A model generated the notes under the pieces. The model made no database searches, was not told where the DNA came from, and worked only from the letters and a program-made list of their open reading frames with translations. From assembly GCA_031308135.1 (NCBI GenBank), contig JAHLJT010008756.1:136263775-136327774 (forward strand): 64,000 nt of DNA. Direction: 5' to 3'. The number at the start of each line of letters is the position of its first letter. Position 1 is the first letter of the stretch. Origin of the DNA: Acheta domesticus. Its lineage: Eukaryota > Arthropoda > Insecta > Orthoptera > Gryllidae. Both the position numbers and the translations under genes were made by a program. This document shows, one piece after another, positions 55,600-64,000 of this stretch.

Positions 55600-56045
55600 T
55601 GGTACATGCAGTTCGTCCCACTGAAACGTGAGATCCGGTGCCGACCTACACGTAGTCTCACACAGGTTTCCCTCCTCCAGATATCTCCCCCCGCGGGGCA
55701 CCACCCCAGCCGGGTCAAGCTCTAAGTTCCCGACATGTGTGGCATTGTAATTCATGTAATGTGTGTGTGCATAAGGAAAGGGAAGAGATAAGGATGAGGA
55801 AGGAAAGAACGCGCGCGGTCCGTCGCTTGTTTGTTACGCTATCTATCCGGCTTTAGGCTGGTATTAGTCGGGGAAACACGGAGAACTACCGATCAGAGCA
55901 GCCGGCCGCTATCATTCTCTCCAGACTGCGGCCGAATTGGACCAAGCTACGTAGCTAGTTTCGCCTCGTAGAACCTTACGCCCTCCGGACAGCCGCTGCA
56001 GTGGCAACAGTTGTTGCCCTGAGCCAATTCAGCCGCTCAAAAAGC
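55600..56045 (-). mobile_element. SINE-A copy with head
   Basis: Minus orientation. The head side at about 56045-55985 has 'ttggctcagggcaacaactg'-type sequence; the body 'gagcagccggccgctatcat', 'gaaagaacgcgcgcggtccg' and 'gcggggcaccaccccagcc' follows down to 'gatccggtgccgacctac'. It is moderately diverged from the others. Confidence 0.8.
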
Positions 56046-56429
56046 CAGGAGATACGCTCTGTGGTCAGGAGCGCTCCTGGGACGCGGGACAGCCACGCTA
56101 CAGACTACAATCGACTACGGTTCTGACGAGCCGCTGGAGAGAGCATGTTCGGTTCACTCTATCAGAGGTTCAACATCCGATTACGTGAAGATAAACTAGC
56201 TTCTTCCCCAATCATTGATTTTGTTATTAAAAGGGTTGAGTAATATGCAAACACTGCGAATTCGAAATTTCACCCGTTCATCATGCCTGAAAATAACGTG
56301 TTTTTTTAATTCTTTGATGTGTACGGTTAATATCTATTCTAGATCGTACTTCAGAGTCCATGCTGTCTCCACACTTGATTCTACACAATTTTTCCCCCTC
56401 CCACAAAATATTTTAGTACAGTCTTGATA
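56046..56429. other. Gap, no gene seen
   Basis: Mixed-composition sequence without a recognisable coding segment or repeat family. Confidence 0.4.
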
Positions 56430-56952
56430 CTCTTGAATGACTCTGGCACTGTTGGATCGGTTTCTTCATTTAAATCCACTTTTCTCATCACAGATCGTTT
56501 CTTCTGTCCTAGAAGACACAAGCTTTTGTCCTAGAAGAACCACGAAACATTTCACGGCATTAACGACAGCGGTGGCACTTCGAATTTTATTAGTTTCCAT
56601 TTCGCAGTCTCCAAGTCCTTACACTCGACAGAATTGCCGCAGAGCAGCTCGAACAATTTCCTCGGTGTAATGTTCCCTCATTTCCTTCCATTAGCCGAAA
56701 ATGCGGGAAGAATAGCTCACGAGACCTTCGCTTGCAAACGCTGTGTTGTTGGAAGTAGTGGCCGTGAGGCGAAGGCATTTTTTTCCCTCTGGAAATTGTA
56801 TTTCCTGTGGTTACAATAACTGATGTAGAGAGTTCACTTCATCCAAATTGTCTGATGTTTATTTGTAATGTGTGCGGATCGGGACAAATGACTTTGGTTC
56901 ACTATAACTGAAAGTTCACTACATCCTAGTTCACAATATTCAGAATCGACTG
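56430..56952 (-). mobile_element. pogo/Tigger-like remnant P1
   Basis: The right end 'cagaatcgactg' plus TA (56941-56954) mirrors the ends of P3. The minus strand (56700-56435) contains 'EEIVRAALRQFCRV', a spacer, 'GDCEMETNK' and a later 'ETDPTVP'-like segment typical of pogo/Tigger transposases between DDE blocks, with stops. The left end is not found. Part (56725-56915) is duplicated at 57440-57603. Confidence 0.6.
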
Positions 56953-56956
56953 TATA

Positions 56957-57422
56957 CAGTAGATGCTCGATAATTCGAGTCTCGATTGTTCGAGTTTCCT
57001 ATAAAGACGCGTTAAAAATTAATTAAAATAAATAAAAATAAATAAATGTAGGAGGAGGAACCTAATTGATTCGACACCGCGTGTGAGTCTCAACGAGGGT
57101 CTTGCTGCCCTAGAGATCGCCATGAGGTACGTAGAACAACAACCTGAGGCAACTCCAGTCGACAATGTGAAGTTCAGAAGATGGCGTGGTATTTACGCAC
57201 GTAAAAGAAACAATGTAAAACAAAAAAAGCCAATTACTTTAAGATGTAATTAACTTATCTTCAGCCATTAATGTAAAAATATTATACAAATACATTTTTT
57301 TATTGAAGTATACATACTATGACATTTAAAAGTTGTGTTTATATTTGTATTTCAATAAATTAATCATTTTCGATCATTCGAGCTAGGCCTGGCCTCGTCC
57401 ACCTCGAATTACGAGACTGCTG
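56957..57422 (+). mobile_element. pogo/Tigger-like element P2
   Basis: The left end 'cagtagatgctcgataattc' and the mirrored right end 'cgaattacgagactgctg', with TA on the left, bound 466 bases. Inside (57087-57245) the + frame reads SLNEGLAALEIAMRYVEQQP, then EATPVDNVKFRRW and ARKR. This is the helical C-terminal tail seen in Tigger/Jerky-type transposases. The DDE catalytic core is deleted. It is inserted beside, or into, the P1/P3 repeat. Confidence 0.8.
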
Positions 57423-57439
57423 TGCTCTTTCACTCTCCG

Positions 57440-57603
57440 CCTGCAAACGCTGTGTTGTTGGAAGTAGTGGCCGTCAGGCGAAGGATTGGTAATTGTATTT
57501 CCTGTGGTTACAATAACTGATGTGGAGAGTTCACACCATCCGAATTGCCTGTTGTTTATTTGTTAAGTGTGAGGATCGGGACTGATGACTTTGGTTCACT
57601 ATG
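57440..57603 (+). repeat. Duplicate of 56725-56915
   Basis: 'gcaaacgctgtgttgttgga' to 'gatgactttggttcacta' repeats the P1 flank in the same orientation with a small deletion. The two copies flank P2. Confidence 0.8.
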
Positions 57604-58165
57604 CAGTCGACTCCAGTAAGAGTGAACTCTGATGTAATGAACCCTCGGTTATAATGACTTTAAGTCACTGGTCCCGTTTCATTTACATTACAAATGAGCA
57701 TAAGAAGATTCGGTCATAGTGAACCTGAACTCCGGCTACAGTGAACGAAGGAAATATATCCTGGAAATTAATTGGATCTCGTATGTTATTAGGCCAGTAA
57801 AAGGGCCTTTGGAGAGTGGGGCGGTGTTCCAACAGTGCAAGAGGCATTGAAAGGTGTCAAGCCTGCATTACGATACTTAGAGACCGAGGACTATCAAGTA
57901 CTGGAGAGAGCACGAACTCTGAAGAAGGATCTAGAGAAATTTCCAATGAAAATGTACGAAGCAAACAATTGAAAATAATCTATTTTTTAAGCACAAATAA
58001 AGATACTGAAAATTTCAGTTCAGTGCTGTTAATGAATTTTTGATGTATCATTAAGTTTAAAAAAATCAATCGTTGGGGAGAAATTCTATTTAATTTTGAC
58101 ATCCTCGGATACTAGTGAACCAAACATGTTAGTCCCCAGGAGTTCACCATATCCAGAGTCGATTG
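57604..58165 (+). mobile_element. pogo/Tigger-like element P3
   Basis: Ends 'cagtcgactccagtaagagt' and the complement of 'atatccagagtcgattg' (TA follows) are inverted repeats. The interior + frame at 57825-57965 reads VPTVQEALKGVKPALRYLET, a short tail of a pogo-type transposase, and then stops. Non-autonomous. Confidence 0.75.
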
Positions 58166-59840
58166 TATACTCTATTTCACTCTCCAACGCTTTCACCTTT
58201 TATGGCCTCGCTTTCCCGCTGCACGGAACATCCGGTGAGCGGGCAGGCAGGCTTCTCTCTCTCTCATCCTCCCCTCGACTGGAATGAAACGCTATTGTTA
58301 CACCATCATCAGCCATACGCAATCTTCCGTTTTTCTCCGTAAATATGTTCACCAGTAACAACCATTTTTGTATTTTTAATCGCATAGTTTTATTCTAATT
58401 TCAGATCATACAACTGCTATAACATTCTTTTTTTTTCTTTTTTTTTTTTTCTGATTTTGAGATTTAAGTATTCGAATTGCTAGATGGTGTTCTAATGTTT
58501 CTTCCTGAGGAATCGTGTACCAACGATCACACGTGCAAAACCAAGAAAATTCCGTGTATAGAGGTACTTTTCTTTCTGTTTTCTGTTGCCAATTAATGTT
58601 TGTGCAATCGAATGTAAGTAATGATGTTCTAAAAATCTATTCATTCCGTGTGAATCGAGCCACGAACTTTATTTTTGAGAAATATTCTAATTCCAAGCAC
58701 TTTTTTCTTCTTCGCGTGGCAATACTGTTGATACCTTGTCAAGTTCTTATCAGAAGTCGTTTTCTGGCTCATTTACATATCTTTCCTGGTCAATAGCCTG
58801 GTTTTCACTTGGGACGACGTCGGTGTAGACTGCGAGCCTTTATCACCGCATTCATAATGAAACCAACGACAGGCCGAATTCGAGAAAAAAAATTGTACTT
58901 TCTCCAACTTCGCGCGAAACTATACGCAACTACCCGCAGACTTTCTCGCGTTGTTTCTAACTTTGTAATTTTCGGAAATTCGGAGAGTTCAGCAAAACCT
59001 GTGTCATTCTTTTAACCCGCATTTGCTCTATCCGTAGAAAAAATTGAAGAAAAAAAATTAGAGCGATCTTATGAGAATGTTTTTTTTTATAATGTATATT
59101 AACTTCAATCAGAAATTACGCGAAAAATCCTAGTTCTTTTGTCAAAAAAAACTCTGCATGTCCTTTTTTAAAGATCTCTCTCTCTCATCTCTCTCTCTCT
59201 CTCTCTCCCGAACATCTTCATCCTTCTTTCTCTTCCGCTTATGCAGTGGAGAGCAAGTTATTTAACCCTCGTACCATATCTGGGATTTGTTGGACCCCAT
59301 CATTAATTTGTTAATATTTTCCTTAAATATTTGCTGGATAATTTCAGTCTCCTAGATATGCCTTCCTGCACGTATTAAGCAGGATACCAAACCATTTTCA
59401 CATATTCTCCAAATTTTATTAAAGATTTATTAACTTTTTGGGGCTGGGTTGACGTAGGGTAGCAGCCTGTTATTTTCCCATTTTCACTTCAAATATATTG
59501 TCATGAACTTCAAAAAAATGTGTCTGGTACCATCAATATTTGATTTATCTCGAAATAACTTTATAAACTATTAGAAATGTTTCTGAAGCATTATGTATCA
59601 ACAACGGAGGATACGCACAGTAGAAGTTATTCTTTGTATGAAATATGTAATATGAATAAATTATATTTATTGTGTTACTGAAAATGACGTATAAAATGTA
59701 TACTTACATAAAAACAAGTATTTACACTCAATATATTGCCAAACACATTCGTGTTTACCACTTCCAATTGTCGGTAAAGCTTGGGGTCCAGAAAGACACC
59801 AGGTATGCTACTGGATTGTAAATTGCAGATATGGTACGAG
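58166..59840. other. AT-rich gap, no gene seen
   Basis: Contains a T-rich run (58426-58451) and a CT microsatellite at 59175-59208. No recognisable coding segment. Confidence 0.5.
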
Positions 59841-59844
59841 GGTA

Positions 59845-60150
59845 AATGCTGCGCGAAAAAAAGGCGAATTTTCGGTAGAAAAGTCTTATTACAGGGTCCT
59901 ATTAACGAAGAAGTGGATAAATCCAGTTGCTAGACTTAGAAAACAAATCCTTCAACACGTGGTGTAGCCGGAATCCATGTTTTCTAGGTCCTGAACTCAT
60001 GGATTGTGACTATACAACGTGTTAGAAGAAGTAATTTACTGAATATTGGCACAACATTTATCCCTTTTCTCTGTCGAAAATTCGCTGATTTCTGGTGCAC
60101 GAATACCACTTTCCCTTCTAACAAAGTAAGAGCGAGAAAGTAAATAAAAA
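59845..60150. mobile_element. Dispersed repeat C, two copies facing each other
   Basis: 59845-59990 is sense ('aatgctgcgcgaaaaaaagg', 'cagggtcctattaacgaag', 'acgtggtgtagccggaat'). 59993-60150 is antisense ('catggattgtgactatacaa', 'gtgttagaagaagtaattta', 'tgtcgaaaattcgctgattt'). The antisense half matches 12165-12300. Together they form an inverted unit, which may be the complete form of the family. Confidence 0.6.
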
Positions 60151-60159
60151 GTAGCCAAT

Positions 60160-61560
60160 AAATCTCGGATCGAGAAGCCAAGCCAGTGTGAATGGGGAGT
60201 TGCATTGTAATAGGAAGGGATGTTATGAAATGTAGTTAAATATAAAATAAAATATATTATAAACTGAGAATTATAATATAACTCCCTGTTTCTCCTCGAG
60301 AACCGAAGAAACGGACTTAATCTAAATTTCAATATGGAAGTAAGCTGTATTCGTTGCCAAAGACATAATTATTTACATGACTTGCATTAGAATAAGATAT
60401 CCCTAGGAATTTGGATCTTTCAACCTCATTTTGGAAAATACGAATGAATCTAAGAATCGTAATTTTCATACTCTCTGCTTTTCTCCTTGCTTTAACTATA
60501 ATTGTTAATCAATTATTGATCTAAAATGTGTATTCAAACCCCTTATTATCCTATAATGGGCTTCCTATAATCCTGTCGTAACTACTGTACCCGTGCAGGA
60601 CAAGATCAGGATAGATTCCTAAACAAATAATAACATTCTGGAATGATATTACATTTTTGTCTGATTCATAACTGAGAAATTAAAGAATAATTCTCTTGGT
60701 CCAACGTAATATCTCACAATTCAGGTGTAAAGTAATCTGTCTATTAAGTATACTAATTCAGTGATCAAGTGTAAAAACAATACATAGAGACGGTGCGAAA
60801 CCATTTAAAATCAGAGTAATGATTTTGACAAATTGAATGCTTTTAAAACCACAAATAATATTAACACTCTTTGCTAATTGCGTATCCAGTATCATATGTA
60901 ACTCTGATTTTGAAAAACAGTCCCTGCAAGTCTCCAATATCCAGCTGTCCCATCAGGCCACAGTCTGTGCATGGTTCAATGCTACCGTAAAATCTGTTTA
61001 AACCGAAACCTGTACAAGCCGGAAACCTGTCCTATCCGGATAATTTCTACGGCCTGTGAAGTTAAATGGCATTTTATACCAGCTTAAAACGAAACCTGTC
61101 CAACGCGGAAACGGAACTACTTTTCAAGTCCTGGGGGGGGGGGGGGCTATATAAAACGGAATATCTGAGAATTTAATGCAATTGGCAGAACGCAAGATAT
61201 TTTAATGAAATGAAAGCATCTTCAAGCTTGTTTTAAATTCTCTATTCGTGTGAAACGCGATTTAGTCTTGGCCGGCGCACAGTGAAGGAGAGAGGCTTCA
61301 GCTGTCAGTGTACAATTCAACCTCTCAAGGCATATGCCCAGCTCTCTAATTGTGGAAAGGTGTATGGCAGTGGTGTGAAGGTCTTCTACTGGTGGCAGTG
61401 GCACGGCATGTAGCACCGTAACATGCCAAGAGCTTCTCTGCGCAACTAGCGTCGAGGAAGAAACTATCAGTAACCCCGCCGTTGTACATTCGTTATGGCG
61501 TTGTCTCATGGAGCTAAGAATACATGCGTTGTCTCTAGTGGCGAGGTGATGAACTGCGTG
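60160..61560. other. AT-rich gap with a possible pogo-type end
   Basis: 'accgtaaaatctgtttaaac' plus 'cgaaacctgtacaagccgg' (60985-61024) and a related 'ttaaaacgaaacctgtccaa' (61083) resemble pogo-family ends. A 17-base G run is at 61132-61147. A 167-codon minus frame at 61222-61725 has no recognisable motif. Confidence 0.4.
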
Positions 61561-61679
61561 GAGGGGCGATTTCGTGGTGGCATTTGTGCCACGGATTCCC
61601 GCTCGTGGCATCGACCTTGACAACACTGGTGTACAGGCATGGCTTCTGTTCAAGCGCCTCCCTGCTCCCGCGTTGAAAA

Positions 61680-61897
61680 TCGTACTTCTCTTTAAATACT
61701 GTTCGTCACTACGTATACTGACCAAATTACATATTTATAAAACAGTGATTCGGCCTATAATATATTGTGCGTGTCCAATTTGGGGATCAGCATCTAAAAT
61801 GAACATTAATAAAATACAAATTTTTCAGAATACCTTTCTAGAACTATTATTAAAGCCCCTTGGTTTATTTCAAACATACAAATTCATTCTGAGTTAG
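61680..61897 (+). pseudogene. Jockey-like reverse transcriptase C-terminal fragment
   Basis: The frame reads LTKLHIYKTVIRPIIYCACP, I-W-G-S-A-S-K-M and NINKIQIFQNTFLELL. This is the segment after the catalytic fingers/palm in jockey-clade ORF2 (K..LYK..IRP...Y...W..A...N...IQ.FQN..LR.I). Catalytic YADD is absent. It is a 5'-truncated LINE copy. Confidence 0.8.
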
Positions 61898-63049
61898 AGT
61901 ATACTTCCAATTCAAATCTTTTTTTCTACAATTTAAGCAAAATTCTACCGCAAAATTAATATTATTCCATCTGCACTTCATTTTCAACTTGGTAAACATA
62001 ATCCCCATAGTAATCGACTAAATCGAAAATTACCAAAACAATTCTTCGACCCTCCATAATCTCCTTTTGAATCTTATCTAACCACATGAAATAGTTTTGT
62101 TCTTGATGCCTGAGCTGCATTTTTATAGCAACTGGTTTTCTATATTTAAATATAGAAATAATATTAAATATTAAATAATATTCACTCTGTTCATTTTCTG
62201 CTTCAATTCTGTATTTCAGACCAGTCAAATGGTGCTCGAAAAGGGCAAATCGCGGAATGTTTTGGTGTAGTTTTGATATTTGGATCGGATTCCTATGTTT
62301 TTCTGGGTTGCTGGACACCAGATCAGGTTTGCCAATGAGGTTTGCCAGTGAGTACTATGCCCGGAATCACGTTTTTTAAGCAAAAAAGTATAAAAATCAG
62401 GACTTTTTCAGTTTTTTTAATAATTCAAAATCTATCCATTTTTCGTAATTAATGGTTCTCTATGAAATAAAAGAAGGTAAAAGTAACTACATTTACTGTC
62501 ATTAAGATTTTTCTCCAATTAACGGTTTAGCCGTGAGAGCACCGCGAAATTTGGCGATATAAGCGAAGCACATGAAAAAACGGGAATTATCTCACTTTAT
62601 CTTAAAATAACGTAAAGGCTATCTATTTTCGTAAATATTAGTCTAATATGGATTAAAAGAGGACACAATTGTCTACAATTTTATATGTTCAAGGTTTTCC
62701 TTCTAGGATCAATTGTATTGCCATTAGTGTGCAAAATATGCCTGGATGTACCATGTAGTACATACACGAGTCTCCTTCTCATGGAAGCAACACAAGACCT
62801 CTATTTTCCGAAATCTTATTAATAGTGCAAAGTAAGTCCAGATCAGTTCTGCTCTTTCCATTTAGCAGTGCATTTTGCTGCCGAAACGCCGCGCCGTTTC
62901 GGGCTACTTTTGGGATTTTCTGTTCTCATATTGTTTCGATTGTTACAATACATGTCTCTTATTATACAAAATCCCATCCAATGAAAAATTCACGAGCTCG
63001 ACCTTCAAAATCAACAGTCCAATTGCCAAATGCCTAGTTGCGTTAACTT
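61898..63049. other. Gap; one unrecognised 118-codon frame
   Basis: A minus frame at 61962-62318 (start MSSNPEKHRNPIQISKL, ending QVENEVQME) has ordinary composition but no motif I recognise and no flanking splice or polyadenylation signals that convince. The rest is AT-rich without features. Confidence 0.3.
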
Positions 63050-63510
63050 CATTGATTGATTGATTAGTGATTTCGGGCGCGTCAACTGCTAAGGTCATTA
63101 GTCCCGTGGGTGTAGTGCATGTTTTATTTCGGGAGGTGGTGGTGGTGTTCTTCCCACCGTTCGTTCGATGACGAGATCCGGCGCCGACCTACCCGACGGT
63201 TCGCCGGGTTTTCCTAACTAGTTATCTCCCACCAGCGGGGCACCGCCCCAGCCGGGGCAAGCTAAGCTCCCGACCGGTCTCCCGACAAGTGTGGTAGTGT
63301 AGTTCATACGTGTAAGCAAGGTATGAGGATAGGACAAGAAAGAGGAAGGAATGATCGCGCGTGTTCCAGTGTCTCGTTTGTTAGAATACTGCTCCGATAT
63401 TCGCCTGGTGTTGATCGCTAGAAACCACTTTAAACTACCGACCAGAGCAGCCGGCCGCTAGAATTCTCCTCCAGTCAGCGGCGGAATTCGCCCTAGTTCC
63501 GCCAAGTTCC
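63050..63510 (-). mobile_element. SINE-A copy, long
   Basis: Minus orientation. From the tail ('attgattgattgatt' at 63050-63066) through 'gatccggcgccgacctaccc', 'tctcccaccagcggggcacc', 'ccgaccggtctcccgaca', 'gcctggtgttgatcgc' to 'ggccgctagaattctcctcc'. Only the tRNA-like head is missing. Confidence 0.88.
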
Positions 63511-64000
63511 AAGGTCAGGTGAACATATATAATGTAAATGTTAACGACGTGAGAAGGGTTTTTTTATTGTTTATTTTCTGAAAAATCAAAAGCCATAATA
63601 AAGTTTGCGCTGTCATCTGATTCAGTGCATTGGCAACTATGTGTACATTAAAAAAAAGAATCGGAGCCGTTTTTGAAAATATCTGGTTTTTATTTTTTTT
63701 AATTGTTTCAGTCCCAGTGAAAATTACGTGAAAGAGCAAAATGTCAAATTTTCGAAATAATGTACCTGTCATTAATTAAAGATCACCTTTTAAAAATAAA
63801 TTTCATTCAGAGAAAAATATAAATTTTCAATGACGTGGGTTACGTAGGGGGGTTCAAAGAAAAGAGAGTTTGCAATTTTCGTAAATTCAGAGGTTTAGGT
63901 GAAAATCGAACATATGTCATTGTTATAAGTGGACTTTGCTTTGGTCAAGCAAAGCAAGTAAGCAAAACTAAATTGGAGCCTTTTTGAAAAAAAAATTAAA
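63511..64000. other. AT-rich end of the window, no gene seen
   Basis: Short frames only. No recognisable feature. Confidence 0.5.

Noticed and set aside
61222..61725. 167-codon minus frame
   Set aside because: No motif, and the + strand of the same stretch looks like decayed mobile-element sequence leading into the jockey fragment.

Overview
The window is nuclear DNA of an animal, most probably an insect. It has spliced genes with GT/AG introns, CpG-rich promoters, polyadenylation signals, and relics of mariner, hAT, pogo/Tigger and non-LTR elements. The insect assignment is an inference from the repeat spectrum and not from a marker gene. Most of the 64 kb is repeats. Almost every long open frame in the GC-rich blocks is an artefact of tandem arrays whose period is a multiple of three.

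Bases 1-11400 hold no gene I can support. They contain a 2.4-kb array of a 12-bp GC-rich unit (2275-4692), a 13-bp C-rich array (5758-6692), SINE fragments and one hAT transposase remnant. From about 11401 to 41735 on the + strand lies the 3' part of one gene, the cilia and flagella associated protein CFAP91 (MAATS1/AAT1). Six exons (11401-11569, 14480-14626, 29709-29930, 31242-31390, 38145-38365, 40468-40974) join in compatible phases and give about 470 residues. The N-terminal exons must lie upstream of the window. Five of the six exons touch or nearly touch a tandem array, each with a different unit. The first and last exons each need one base removed from a homopolymer run to stay in frame.

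Bases 41740-52200 are AT-rich intergenic DNA with several DNA-transposon derivatives. At 52203-54864, on the - strand, is a compact group of genes: CMC4 (three coding exons), an unrecognised 68-residue single-span membrane protein, NDUFAF8 (one exon) and PIGM (one exon). The CMC4 stop and the start of the 68-residue frame overlap as ATGA in a shared exon, and NDUFAF8 follows 63 bases later without a polyadenylation signal between. One transcript may therefore carry two or three small proteins, CMC4 and NDUFAF8 being twin CX9C mitochondrial intermembrane-space proteins. The group starts in a CpG-rich region (54865-55500) that also carries, on the + strand, the first coding exon (55368-55398) of another gene that runs out of the window.

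Bases 55400-64000 are that gene's putative first intron or intergenic DNA. They hold pogo/Tigger remnants (56430-58165), a jockey-like reverse transcriptase fragment (61680-61897) and further SINEs. Two tRNA-derived SINE families, several foldback MITEs and two complete MITEs with 8-bp target duplications are dispersed through the window.
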